Shown: positions 49,781-58,309, numbered from the stretch's first letter. The stretch: DNA of 64,000 nt from CAWJTN01 sp963845895 (GCA_963845895.1 CAWJTN010000001.1:558001-622000); one strand, 5' to 3'. Numbers and translations: made by a program. The notes: generated from the letters alone by a model not told the origin.

Positions 49781-50897
49781 TTATCTTCGCCCCCTTCCTA
49801 TAATTTGAGTATAACATATAGCAGATTATAAGCCAGGTAATTACTCCAATTATTTTCACAGAATTTTCCCATAAGGAAACGAGGTTGTTCGATATAGAAT
49901 AAACATTCGGATAGAAGGTTAGACCTAAATAAAAAGTTGAGACCATAAAAAAATATTTATAGCCTTTTGGCCGTGTCATAATTAAAAAAGGAATAGTCCA
50001 AGTTAACCATTGAGCCCCAAAAGTAGGAGTAATCACAAAGAAAAAAAGCAGAAGCATTTCATAAGCATAGGCTAAATTACTGAAAGGAAAAACAAGAGAA
50101 AAAATTAAAAAAACAACCAAAAGAAATCTTCTGATGATCTGATTAAAAATGTGGGGCAAATTTGGAAGTAGAAAAGATATCAATAGTGTAGTTCCCCAGA
50201 CAGCCGGCAAGCCCCGATAATTCTTTATTGGCAGTAAAATATCTAGCGGAGAAATTTTGAATATTAAAGAGTGCAAAATGACTGAAATAGTTGGAAAAAG
50301 AATGATATAAATAAAAATAAATTTAGTTTTAGTTTTTCTGAAAAGTGGCATTATAAAAAGAAGAGGCCATGTTTTCGTAAAGACTGCAAAAGATAAAGAT
50401 AACATAGATGAAAGACTGGCGTTTTTTTTAAAAAGATAAATTCCAAGAAGTAAGAAAAAAAGAGGAACGGTATCAAACTGTCCATGGATTGTCGTATTTA
50501 TTATTGTCGGCGGATTCAGAGCATACATCAAAGCTAGAAGCGAGTTTTCTGTTAATAAATAAACGAGATAAACAATTCCAACATCAAAGAGGCTAAACAA
50601 AATTTTAAGAAGAATTAAGGGGTTAATAAAGTTTTTTAATAAAATTACTAGAGCACCAACGTAGGGAAAGAAAGGAAAATATAAACTTGAGTAGATTGGC
50701 TTTTTTTCCAATACTATACGTCCTGCGGTAATAAAAGATTGAAGATCTTCGCTTCGGCTGCCCGGGAAGATAAGAAGTATTAGTAGTCTAATATATACTG
50801 AGAATAATATTACCCAACCTATTGAGAGTTTAATTTTTAGTTTATTCAGAGAAAGAAAGATTAATAGAAGAGTGAAGAAGATCAGTGTGAAGAGCAT
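49770..50897 (-). CDS. Polytopic membrane glycosyltransferase (GT-C/GT87-like)
   Basis: A 375-residue protein with about ten membrane helices. SEDLQSFITAGRIVLEKKPI (catalytic Asp in the first loop) and MYALNPPTIINTTIHGQFDT resemble lipid-linked mannosyltransferases. AYEMLLLFFFVITPTFGAQW lies in the late helices. Probably in surface glycan assembly. Confidence 0.78.
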   Translation of the reverse strand: MLFTLIFFTLLLIFLSLNKLKIKLSIGWVILFSVYIRLLILLIFPGSRSEDLQSFITAGRIVLEKKPIYSSLYFPFFPYVGALVILLKNFINPLILLKILFSLFDVGIVYLVYLLTENSLLALMYALNPPTIINTTIHGQFDTVPLFFLLLGIYLFKKNASLSSMLSLSFAVFTKTWPLLFIMPLFRKTKTKFIFIYIILFPTISVILHSLIFKISPLDILLPIKNYRGLPAVWGTTLLISFLLPNLPHIFNQIIRRFLLVVFLIFSLVFPFSNLAYAYEMLLLFFFVITPTFGAQWLTWTIPFLIMTRPKGYKYFFMVSTFYLGLTFYPNVYSISNNLVSLWENSVKIIGVITWLIICYMLYSNYRKGAKINVR

Positions 50898-50961
50898 AAT
50901 TTAAGAAATTGTAGCATATAATCCATAGCTATTTATAAGCAACAACTTTAGACTCTATTTA

Positions 50962-52482
50962 ATGCTGGCTAAAGTTTTATCAGGAACAACTATTGGCCTA
51001 GACGGAGTACTTATAGAGGTGGAGGTCGACGTTGCTGGCAAAGGATTTCCAACATTTGCCATAGTTGGTTTACCAAGCAAGTCGATCGATGAAGCTAAAG
51101 ATCGTGTTAGAACTGCAATTGATAATGTCTCTTTTGAGATGCCAGACTCGAGAATAACCGTCAACCTTGCTCCAGCTGACATTCCAAAAGAAGGATCAGG
51201 TTTTGACTTGCCGATCGCCGTAGGAATTCTGGCAGCTTCAGGAATGTTGAAAAAAGAAAAGTTAAACAAAGGTTTATTTTTAGGAGAGCTATCATTGGAG
51301 GGAAAATTAAGAAGAGTTCCTGGTATAATTTCGATCGCTTTATTAGCTAAAAAACTAAAGATCCAGGAAATTTACCTTCCTTATGATAATGCCAAAGAAG
51401 CAGGTCTAATAGAGGGTCTTACCGTCTATCCTATTAAAACTCTTTCAGACCTAGTATTACATCTTAACGATGTTCAGATAATTCAATCGCAGCCCGAGAT
51501 TGATTTTGAAAAAACGATAAATGAGGAAATTTATGATTTTGACTTCGCAGAAATAAAGGGACAAGAGCAGGCAAAAAGAGCCTTAGAGATTGCTGCTTCC
51601 GGTTTCCACAACGTAATTTTAAAAGGGCCCCCTGGTGCGGGAAAAACAATGTTGTCAAGAAGTTTTCCTTCAATCCTTCCGTTGATGGACAAAGATGAAA
51701 TTCTTGAAGTTTCAAAAATTTATTCGGTGGCAGGCTTACTACAAGACAAATTTTTCATCTACAAAAGACCGTTTCGTTCTCCACATCATACAACTTCAAG
51801 AATTGGCTTAATTGGAGGTGGAACAAATCCAACTCCAGGTGAGATATCTTTAGCTCACAGAGGAGTTCTATTTTTGGACGAGTTTCCGGAGTTTCCCAGA
51901 TCTGTTTTAGAATCAATTCGTCAACCTCTTGAGGATGGGAAAATCTTAATTTCTAGAGCTTCAGGTAGTCTATCTTTTCCTTCAAGGTTTTTACTTTTGG
52001 CAGCATCGAATCCTTGTCCTTGCGGTTACTTAGGTCATCCAAAAAGGAACTGTCGTTGTATGCCTGGTGCAATTTTGAAGTATCGTAAACGCCTCTCCGG
52101 ACCTTTATTAGATCGTATTGATTTACATATTGATGTGCCACCTGTAAAAGAGGAGAGTCTTGATTTATCGAGTTTAGCAGAATCAAGTAAAAAAGTGAGG
52201 CAAAGAGTGAGTAAGGCTCGTGCGAAACAGCTAAAAAGGTTTGAAAGTACTGGAATCAAAACCAACGGCGAAATGAGTTCTGCACAGGTGAAAAAATATT
52301 GTAAGTTAACTAAAGAAGCAATTAACTTATTGAAGCAGGCAATTTCCAGGTTGTCTCTTTCTGCTAGATCATATTTTAAAATCATTAAAGTAAGCCAAAC
52401 GATCGCAGACTTAAATAATAAAAATGAAATAGAAGTTTCTTATGTAGCCGAGGCTTTACAATACAGAATGAAAGAAGAATAG
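50962..52482 (+). CDS. comM: ComM/YifB-type AAA+ helicase (Mg-chelatase-like)
   Basis: A 506-residue protein. N-terminal ChlI-like domain (VDVAGKGFPTFAIVGLPSKS), Walker A GPPGAGKTMLSRSFPSILP at about 218, Walker B GVLFLDEFPEF, and C-terminal zinc-like CPCGYLGHPKRNCRC. Promotes branch migration during natural transformation; pairs functionally with DprA. Confidence 0.93.
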   Translation: MLAKVLSGTTIGLDGVLIEVEVDVAGKGFPTFAIVGLPSKSIDEAKDRVRTAIDNVSFEMPDSRITVNLAPADIPKEGSGFDLPIAVGILAASGMLKKEKLNKGLFLGELSLEGKLRRVPGIISIALLAKKLKIQEIYLPYDNAKEAGLIEGLTVYPIKTLSDLVLHLNDVQIIQSQPEIDFEKTINEEIYDFDFAEIKGQEQAKRALEIAASGFHNVILKGPPGAGKTMLSRSFPSILPLMDKDEILEVSKIYSVAGLLQDKFFIYKRPFRSPHHTTSRIGLIGGGTNPTPGEISLAHRGVLFLDEFPEFPRSVLESIRQPLEDGKILISRASGSLSFPSRFLLLAASNPCPCGYLGHPKRNCRCMPGAILKYRKRLSGPLLDRIDLHIDVPPVKEESLDLSSLAESSKKVRQRVSKARAKQLKRFESTGIKTNGEMSSAQVKKYCKLTKEAINLLKQAISRLSLSARSYFKIIKVSQTIADLNNKNEIEVSYVAEALQYRMKEE

Positions 52483-52526
52483 CTCTTGACAAACAAAGAA
52501 GGCTGATATAGTATTGAAATAATAAC

Positions 52527-52961
52527 ATGATTGAAAAAGTAAAAAAAGTCTCTAAATATTTTTTCCCGACACTCTATTTTTTACTTGTAAAGTCAGTATT
52601 TGCAGCTCCAACAACAGTTCCAACGAATCAGATACAAGTAAATTCTACGGATATTGGATTTAAGATACCCACTCTTGGTGACATCTTAACTTTTGCCATA
52701 AGAGGTTTTTTTATAGTCGCTGGTTTGCTGGCTCTAATTTTCCTTTTAACGGGCGCATTGTCTTGGGTTACATCTGGTGGTAATAAAGAAAATGTTGATA
52801 AAGCAAGAGACAAAATCACTAATGCAATATTAGGGTTGATTATGATTGTTGGAGTATTAGCACTTGTTGTAACATTGGAACAGATGGTTTTTGGAGGTAA
52901 TCTTTGTTTGGGTATTTCTTGTGCGATAAAAATTCCACCATTATTGCAGCCACCGTCATAA
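52527..52961 (+). CDS. VirB2/TrbC-like pilin, copy 1
   Basis: A 144-residue protein: signal peptide (about 8-30), then two membrane helices (about 57-80 GFFIVAGLLALIFLLTGALS and 95-118) joined by WVTSGGNKENVDKARDKITN. This is the layout of the CPR TrbC/VirB2-like subunits. A TGATATAGT box lies before the start and TTGACA further up. Followed 23 bp later by a second, related gene. Confidence 0.75.
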   Translation: MIEKVKKVSKYFFPTLYFLLVKSVFAAPTTVPTNQIQVNSTDIGFKIPTLGDILTFAIRGFFIVAGLLALIFLLTGALSWVTSGGNKENVDKARDKITNAILGLIMIVGVLALVVTLEQMVFGGNLCLGISCAIKIPPLLQPPS

Positions 52962-52984
52962 TTGGTTGATAATTTTAACTTCAA

Positions 52985-53341
52985 ATGTTTAACCCTTTCA
53001 TAGTTTATGCCCAAGGAGTAAATGACTGGGGTAGTTGTGTAGTTGACGGGGTTCCTACTTTAAAATGCCTTGAGGTTGTTTTTGGCAATATTCTTTTTAT
53101 GTCCTCGGCTCTTATTATTTTAGTTTTATTCATCATGTTTGTGGTTGGAGCCTTTCGCTATCTCACGTCATTTGGTAATCCAGAAGCAGTCAAAAAAGCA
53201 CAAGGAACATTCAAATACGCTTTTTTGGGACTAATTTTATTTATCAGCGCCTATTTGATTTTGAATACAATCTGCGTACTCTTTTTAGGAGGATTCGGGG
53301 ATAAATGTCAATTATTCAAATTGGAAATACCTGGACCATAA
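52985..53341 (+). CDS. VirB2/TrbC-like pilin, copy 2
   Basis: A 118-residue protein with the same two-helix plan (SALIILVLFIMFVVGAFRYL, then TSFGNPEAVKKAQGTFKYAF and LILFISAYLIL). The soluble N-terminus has CVVDGVPTLKCLE. Likely a partner subunit of the previous gene in a pilus or type IV secretion-like machine. Confidence 0.72.
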   Translation: MFNPFIVYAQGVNDWGSCVVDGVPTLKCLEVVFGNILFMSSALIILVLFIMFVVGAFRYLTSFGNPEAVKKAQGTFKYAFLGLILFISAYLILNTICVLFLGGFGDKCQLFKLEIPGP

Positions 53342-53363
53342 TTTAATAATAATTTGTTAAACA

Positions 53364-53395
53364 GATCCTTCGATTCACTCCGTTCACTCAGGATG
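53364..53395. repeat. Dispersed palindromic repeat (GATCCTTCG...CAGGATGA)
   Basis: GATCCTTCGATTCACTCCG then TTCACTCAGGATGA. Same family as 815-834 and 25253-25298, here intergenic between converging genes. Confidence 0.65.
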
Positions 53396-53402
53396 ATTTT
53401 TA

Positions 53403-53552
53403 TCACTTAGAAGGCGTGATAAAAATCACTTTCACTCCCTGGTCTTGTGGGATTGGAGAGACCATCCGATTATTTTGACTAATGAAGTTATAGACAACAA
53501 AAAGCAGAAGAGCTAAACCGATTGTTATTAAGATTCCGCCTACAAATTTCAT
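53403..53552 (-). CDS. Small single-helix membrane protein (49 aa)
   Basis: MKFVGGILITIGLALLLFVV forms one membrane helix, followed by a polar tail ending VIFITPSK. The ATG overlaps the TGA of the upstream glycosyltransferase (ATGA), which argues for translation. Unknown function; perhaps a modulator of that enzyme. Confidence 0.55.
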   Translation of the reverse strand: MKFVGGILITIGLALLLFVVYNFISQNNRMVSPIPQDQGVKVIFITPSK

Positions 53553-54484
53553 ATGTTCACTCTTTCTTTGATAATAAATTGTGGCCTTTTTTGCACTTCT
53601 TTATATATTTTACCTACATATTCTCCGATAATTCCAATTGTTATAAGTTGAATTCCTCCTAGAAAGACAATAGAGAAAAAAAGAGAAGCCCAACCTGGCA
53701 ACCAATCTCCTTGTTTGAAAATAAAATGTTGAACTGATTTTATAAGAATAACTAAAATACTAAACCCAGATGTTAAGAAACCGAAATAGGTTGCAATTCT
53801 TACTGGTTTAGTTGAAAACGAAGTTATTCCTTCGAGAGCAAAGTTGAGCATCTTGGAAAAAGTATAGTGTGTCTCTCCTGCAAATCTTTTTTCTCTTTTA
53901 AAATAAACGTAGTCTGTAGCAAAACCAGGCCAAGCTACTAAACCTCTTAAAAACCTTGACTGTTCTGGCAGAGTGTTTAAAAAATCAACAGCTTTTCTAT
54001 CCAAAAGTCTAAAGTCCCCAACATCTTGAGGAATGTGACTATCCGATAGAAAATCAATTAATTTATAGAAAATAAGTGCTGTTGATTTTTTAAACCAGTT
54101 GTCCACATCTCTTCTCTCTCTTTTTGCATAAACTATTTTTGCTCCTTCCTGCCATTTATTTATCATTTGCGGAATAATTTCCGGTGGATCTTGAAGGTCG
54201 GCGTCAAGAGAAATCACGCAATCTCCTTTGGAATTTTGATATCCTGCGGTTAGAGCCATTTGATGACCAAAATTCCTCTGGAAGACAATGAGTTTGGTAT
54301 TGGAAGAATTTTTTGACCTTTCTTTTATGATTTCAGTGGTTTTATCTTTTGATCCATCATCAACAAATATAATTTCATAATGATAAGGTTTAATAACCGG
54401 TATCAATTTTTTAAGAAGCGGATTAACATTTTTTTCTTCGTTGTAGACGGGAATGACGACTGAAAGAAGAAAATCAGTGTTCAT
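53549..54484 (-). CDS. Family 2 glycosyltransferase (GtrB/DPM1-like)
   Basis: A 311-residue protein. LSVVIPVYNEEKNVNPLLKK, IIFVDDGSKDKT, CVISLDADLQDPPEIIPQMI (D-x-D-type metal site), DFRLLDRKAVDFLN and two C-terminal membrane helices (about 230-290) identify a polyprenyl-phosphate hexose synthase. The ATG at 54484 is six bases after TATAAT; the longer GTG frame from 54499 runs through that box. Confidence 0.9.
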   Translation of the reverse strand: MNTDFLLSVVIPVYNEEKNVNPLLKKLIPVIKPYHYEIIFVDDGSKDKTTEIIKERSKNSSNTKLIVFQRNFGHQMALTAGYQNSKGDCVISLDADLQDPPEIIPQMINKWQEGAKIVYAKRERRDVDNWFKKSTALIFYKLIDFLSDSHIPQDVGDFRLLDRKAVDFLNTLPEQSRFLRGLVAWPGFATDYVYFKREKRFAGETHYTFSKMLNFALEGITSFSTKPVRIATYFGFLTSGFSILVILIKSVQHFIFKQGDWLPGWASLFFSIVFLGGIQLITIGIIGEYVGKIYKEVQKRPQFIIKERVNI

Positions 54485-54506
54485 GAAGTTATTATACACT
54501 TTTTTG

Positions 54507-54776
54507 TTACGGGGCCGGGAGTTGGACCGCGGTCTAGGAGATTATGCAAACGTTTCCTCGATTACTCGAGGGGTTGGACTATGTCTTATCCCAGCAGGAG
54601 TGCCGGGAGCCGGCGTATAGTCTCTACGGGGTACGTTCATGTAAACTGAACGTACTTCCCACGGCGTTGTCCCGACGTTGCGTCGGGGTTTCACCGTTAC
54701 AGCCAGATTATCATATAAAATTACTTTCATATGTGCCCATTTTTGAGCCTCCTGTGCAACCGTACACTACCCCGTA
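54507..54776 (-). tRNA. tRNA-Met(CAU) interrupted by a group I intron
   Basis: Reverse strand. 5' exon 54776-54746: acceptor TACGGGG, D-arm GTG...CAC with GGTT loop, anticodon stem GGAGG, loop start CT. 3' exon 54546-54507: CATAA completes the loop CTCATAA (anticodon CAU), then TCTCC, variable TAGAC, T-arm, acceptor CCCCGTA and A73. The acceptor and anticodon stems pair fully (one G-U). The T-arm is odd: CCGCGG/CCCGG pairs only with a bulged C, and the loop reads TCCAACT instead of TTCRANY. It could be a decaying tRNA, a sequence error, or a tRNA-Ile2 rather than Met. Confidence 0.75.
54547..54745 (-). other. Group I self-splicing intron in tRNA-Met
   Basis: 199 nt, reverse strand. P1: exon GCT plus intron CA pairs with TGGGC (U-G at the 5' splice site). 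P7/S elements GAGACTAT (54624-54617) and ATAAGACATAGTCC (54589-54576). A GTCGGGA/TCCCGAC-type stem in P5 and a CCTCGA/TCGAGG P9 hairpin. The terminal base is G. No ORF inside. The intron is inserted after U33. Confidence 0.82.
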
Positions 54777-54863
54777 ATATAAAAGAACGTCTAAATTATA
54801 CATTTTCAAACAATATTTGTCAATTAAAATTGAATATGATAAAATAGATAATGAAACTCTTAT

Positions 54864-55541
54864 ATGGCAAAATCTAAAGAAAAAATTGGAGCAAGAAAAT
54901 TAAGAAAGCAAGGAAAAAGTATTAAAGAAATAGCTAAACATTTAAAAGTCTCTGTAGGTATTGTTAGCCTTTGGTGTAGAGATATTCAATTATCATCAAA
55001 GCAAATCGAAGTACTTCAAAAAAGGATGAAAGATTCTTCATATGGTAGAAGGAGTGAATATTTGAAAAGAATAAAAGCAAATCTAGATAAAAAAGTTAGT
55101 TTGTTAAAAAGTGAAGGTATTAAACAAGTAGGAATATTATCAAAAAGAGATATTTTCTTAACAGGTATTGCATTATATTGGGGAGAAGGATTTAAAAAAG
55201 ATCATCAGGTAGGACTAGCTACTAGCGATAAAAATATTGCAAGATTTTTTATTCACTGGTTAAAAATTTGTTTCAATATCTCAACAAAAGAGTTGATACT
55301 AAGAGTTACAGCAAACATCTCTTATAAGAACAAAATTTATGAATTGGAAAAATTCTGGTCCAAAGCATTAAATATATCAATAACAAATTTCTCAAAACCC
55401 TTTTTTCAACATTCAATATGGAAAAAAGAATATGAAAATAAAGATGAGTATCATGGAGTATTGAGAATAAAAGTTAGAAGAAGTGTTGATTTACTAAGAA
55501 AAATTTATGGATATATAGAGGGAATAAATTTAGGATATTAA
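54864..55541 (+). CDS. HTH protein with possible LAGLIDADG-like endonuclease domain
   Basis: A 225-residue protein. N-terminal HTH (KLRKQGKSIKEIAKHLKVSV then GIVSLW) as in resolvases. A second domain has FLTGIALYWGEGFKKDHQ, reminiscent of a LAGLIDADG helix (G-x-G end), and SDKNIARFFIHWLK, IEGIN. A common CPR family of unclear activity. It diverges from the intron-containing tRNA-Met, 88 bp away, so a homing link is possible but not shown. Confidence 0.6.
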   Translation: MAKSKEKIGARKLRKQGKSIKEIAKHLKVSVGIVSLWCRDIQLSSKQIEVLQKRMKDSSYGRRSEYLKRIKANLDKKVSLLKSEGIKQVGILSKRDIFLTGIALYWGEGFKKDHQVGLATSDKNIARFFIHWLKICFNISTKELILRVTANISYKNKIYELEKFWSKALNISITNFSKPFFQHSIWKKEYENKDEYHGVLRIKVRRSVDLLRKIYGYIEGINLGY

Positions 55542-55577
55542 GTATAATTATTAAAGATTTCGGTTAAAATTAGACCT

Positions 55578-55919
55578 TCACGGCTTGCTAAAAAACACCC
55601 GCCACCACTGAAGATAGTTTGGAAGGGGAGTAGGAGTGGGGACAAATGAGGTAGGGGTTGGTTGGGGCATAATGATGGCAACTTCACCAGGTTTTAAAAG
55701 ATCAAGTTTATTTCTTATTGTTTTTTCAATCTCACTTGGATCACTTTTTTTTAAAACTTCGGTTTTCAGCTCGGTATTCTTTTTTTTCTCGGCTTCATAA
55801 TCATTTTTGAAATCTTGATAGAACTGCAGTTTATTTTTATAGTCTAAAAGATTTTTAGTCAAAGAACTAAAGAAAAAAATCAGCAAAAAAATAATGATAA
55901 CATTCTTAATTAATCTCAT
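55578..55919 (-). CDS. FtsB/DivIC-like septum formation protein
   Basis: A 113-residue protein: N-terminal membrane helix (about 5-22), coiled coil (about 27-60, YQDFKNDYEAEKKKNTELKT), then EKTIRNKLDLLKPGEVAIIM, the DivIC/FtsB sequence landmark. The Pro-rich tail (PTPTSFVPTPTPLP) is unusual. Probably part of the divisome. Confidence 0.83.
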   Translation of the reverse strand: MRLIKNVIIIFLLIFFFSSLTKNLLDYKNKLQFYQDFKNDYEAEKKKNTELKTEVLKKSDPSEIEKTIRNKLDLLKPGEVAIIMPQPTPTSFVPTPTPLPNYLQWWRVFFSKP

Positions 55920-55964
55920 AGTAATAGTATAGCAGGATAGGGATTAGAAGTTAGTAGATAGCAG

Positions 55965-56411
55965 TTAGGGTTTAGATGTTGCTGAATTGATGGTTTTCAT
56001 TATTCTTTCGGGCGCAGCTTTGTTTCGAAGTTGTTTCATGCAGATTCCTATTATTGCTTTCGGGTTTTTATCATAGAGCTCTTTATTTTTAGAAATGATG
56101 GCCTCTATTTCTTTTTTCAGTTCCTCATCTGTCATTTCTTTAGGTAAATAAGAAGCGACAAGCTCATGTTGTTTTTGATACTCATCGACTAGATCGTTCC
56201 TTTTTCCTTTTTTAAATGCTTCAATTGACTCATTTAAGTCTTTTGCCACTTTTCTCAATACGTTGACAACTTCTTCATCTGTTAAGTCAGATCTTTTGTC
56301 AATTTCCTTGTTTTTAATTTGTGCTAAAATATACCTTAAAGTGTCAGATTTTTCCCTATCGCCTGATTTAAGAGCAGCTATTTGATCGTTTTGGATTTTA
56401 TCTTTTAACAT
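55965..56411 (-). CDS. yqeY: YqeY-like (GatB/YqeY domain) protein
   Basis: A 148-residue helical protein of the usual length. RSDLTDEEVVNVLRKVAKDL, EYQKQHELVASYLPKEMTDE and PKAIIGICMKQLRNKAAPER match the YqeY/Yqey-GatB tail family, implicated in tRNA amidation or tRNA binding. Confidence 0.9.
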   Translation of the reverse strand: MLKDKIQNDQIAALKSGDREKSDTLRYILAQIKNKEIDKRSDLTDEEVVNVLRKVAKDLNESIEAFKKGKRNDLVDEYQKQHELVASYLPKEMTDEELKKEIEAIISKNKELYDKNPKAIIGICMKQLRNKAAPERIMKTINSATSKP

Positions 56412-56430
56412 TTTTAAATTATATCATGCC

Positions 56431-56832
56431 ATGAAAAAGGATCAAAAAGACGTTTTGGATATTTTTAACAATTTAAAGAAATTATTGGACTCAAAACCGC
56501 CAATGGATGAGATGTTTGAAGAGGTAAGGATGATGAAATTTAAAATTAGACCAATTTCAGGAGACATCTCTCTTTTATATTTTAAAGATACAAGAATAAT
56601 TGAAACTTTATGGAGTTTAGGAAAGCTTGATGAGATTTTTCAAAAAGAATTTAACAACTTAACGAAAACGCAAAAGGATGTAATGTTTAGAATTTTTGAT
56701 AAGTTTTATCAGCAATTTCAGGAAGAGTTAAATAGTTCAAGTGCAGCGAAAATTGGAAAAAAAACAGATCTCTCTCAAGTTATTGAGATGGAAATATTCA
56801 AGGAACTGCCTGCTAAAAAGAAAGTGAATTAA
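56431..56832 (+). CDS. Hypothetical protein
   Basis: A 133-residue, mainly helical cytoplasmic protein (DVLDIFNNLKKLLDSKPPMD, LWSLGKLDEIFQKEFNNL). Six bp before the exonuclease-like gene, hence probably in an operon with it. Not recognised. Confidence 0.55.
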   Translation: MKKDQKDVLDIFNNLKKLLDSKPPMDEMFEEVRMMKFKIRPISGDISLLYFKDTRIIETLWSLGKLDEIFQKEFNNLTKTQKDVMFRIFDKFYQQFQEELNSSSAAKIGKKTDLSQVIEMEIFKELPAKKKVN

Positions 56833-56837
56833 AATTT

Positions 56838-57416
56838 ATGAAAAAGTTTCCTGTCGTTCTTGATCTGGAGACAAAACATACGTTTCGCGAATTCAGTGAC
56901 CCAAAAAAATTGGGAATAACAGTGGTTGCTATATATGACTATAAGGACAAAAAAGAGAAAATTTTTTTGGAGAAAGAGCTGAATCAGTTATTTCCTATTA
57001 TGGAAAATTCATCTTACATAATTGGTTTTAATGTGAATAATTTTGACCTACCGGTTTTACAGGGATATTATCCAGGAAGTCTTCGTCATTTTTCGACTTT
57101 CGACATCTTAGACGATATCAAAGAAAAAATTGGTAGAAGGTTAGCATTAAATGATCTAATCTTTGCGACACTAGGAAAGAAAAAAACGGCACACGGTCTG
57201 ATGGCAATCGATTTCTATAAGGAGGGAAAGTGGGACAAGTTAAAAAAATATTGTATGGATGATGTGATGTTGACGAAAGAATTGTTTGAATACGGGGTTG
57301 ACAAGGGTGAAGTGATGTTTTTAAATGAAAAAGGAAAAGTTTCGATAAAGATCGACTGGAAAAAATATTTGGAAGACCCCGGTAAAAAAGATACCCATCT
57401 GACCCTTCCATTTTAA
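56838..57416 (+). CDS. DEDD-type 3'-5' exonuclease-like (RNase H fold)
   Basis: A 192-residue protein. VLDLETKHT (Asp-x-Glu), IIGFNVNNFDLPVL (second Asp) and KYCMDDVMLTKELFEYG (Tyr-x3-Asp) give the DEDDy exonuclease residues, as in YprB-like or DnaQ-like proteins. The target (DNA or RNA) is unknown. Confidence 0.82.
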   Translation: MKKFPVVLDLETKHTFREFSDPKKLGITVVAIYDYKDKKEKIFLEKELNQLFPIMENSSYIIGFNVNNFDLPVLQGYYPGSLRHFSTFDILDDIKEKIGRRLALNDLIFATLGKKKTAHGLMAIDFYKEGKWDKLKKYCMDDVMLTKELFEYGVDKGEVMFLNEKGKVSIKIDWKKYLEDPGKKDTHLTLPF

Positions 57417-57461
57417 AGTCTTCACTTCAAGAGCTCCTGCTAAAATGTTGCAAAATAAGGC

Positions 57462-57713
57462 TTATTTTTTTAAAAATCTGGCTATCAATGTCAAAATCAG
57501 GTAAATAACGATGAAAAAAATAACGAAGTTCAGAATATAATCAAAAATTTGTCTTGGAAAACTCCGTGTAGCGATAATATTAATATTTCTAGCCACAAAA
57601 TTAAACGCATAAAACTCAATGAGCAGGGAAACGATTGCCGATACCAAGGCTCTTTTTTTGGATTTAAGTATTTGTTCCTTCACTATTTTTAATTGTACAA
57701 CAAATGCCGCCAA
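57462..57713 (-). CDS. Small two-helix membrane protein
   Basis: An 83-residue protein with TTG start (a GTG at 57683 giving MKEQILKSKK is an alternative). Two hydrophobic segments (ALVSAIVSLLIEFYAFNFVA, LNFVIFFIVIYLILTLIARF). Function unknown. Confidence 0.55.
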   Translation of the reverse strand: MAAFVVQLKIVKEQILKSKKRALVSAIVSLLIEFYAFNFVARNINIIATRSFPRQIFDYILNFVIFFIVIYLILTLIARFLKK

Positions 57714-57734
57714 ACCTGTTTTATAAATAATTGA

Positions 57735-58148
57735 CTAGTTCCCGTTCTTTATTAATGGTGCAGGTATAAATGATTCAAGACCGTTTCTAAATTCTCTTAA
57801 CCTTTGTATCTCTTCTTCAGAAAGATCTCTGGGGCTTTTAAGAATTTCATCAATTTTAATTGCTGTCGTTCGTATATTATTAAATACATTTGATTTATTT
57901 TGTAATCCAAATCCATCAGGTAACGGCCTATTTCTCAGCAGTTGTCTAATTAGCCCACTGTCTAAAGCTAAAGAGGGTTTCAATGATTCTTGAAAATCTC
58001 TTGCAGTTTCTAAAGCTTTTAATTCTTCATGGGAAAATGGAACAGATGCATGTCCCAATAATTTACCTTCAAATAATACTTGGATGACAGTTGGAATTAA
58101 AGGAGTAGTATTTACATTGAATCTGATTGATGGTTGTAGTTTTTCCAT
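57735..58148 (-). CDS. Hypothetical cytoplasmic protein
   Basis: A 137-residue protein starting MEKLQPSIRFNVNTTPLIPT. A TGATATAAT box ends six bases before the ATG at 58148; a GTG at 58154 is inside that spacing and is rejected. Ends LESFIPAPLIKNGN. Unrecognised. Its upstream side faces the first cassette-type repeat at 58248. Confidence 0.55.
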   Translation of the reverse strand: MEKLQPSIRFNVNTTPLIPTVIQVLFEGKLLGHASVPFSHEELKALETARDFQESLKPSLALDSGLIRQLLRNRPLPDGFGLQNKSNVFNNIRTTAIKIDEILKSPRDLSEEEIQRLREFRNGLESFIPAPLIKNGN

Positions 58149-58247
58149 CGACACATTATATCAGATATAGAATCTTTCCTAAAAATACAATAATATTCTA
58201 ATCTCTAAAGAGTAAATAGTTTGTTGAGATGGCCTAAACTGAAGCAA

Positions 58248-58274
58248 GTTCCCCATAAGTGAAGCAGTTAGAAC
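58248..58274 (+). repeat. Cassette repeat R1 (CCCCATAAG type)
   Basis: 27-bp core GTTCCCCATAAGTGAAGC then AGTTAGAAC, preceded by CCTAAACTGAAGCAA, which belongs to the longer 43-bp unit. First of eight copies that separate single genes. Confidence 0.75.
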
Positions 58275-58309
58275 GTGCTTACAGACTTGTATGATATAAT
58301 AGAGCTTCT

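Noticed and set aside
54542..54777. Open reading frames on both strands over the tRNA-Met intron
   Set aside because: They lie wholly over the group I intron and tRNA exons and have no protein-like composition.
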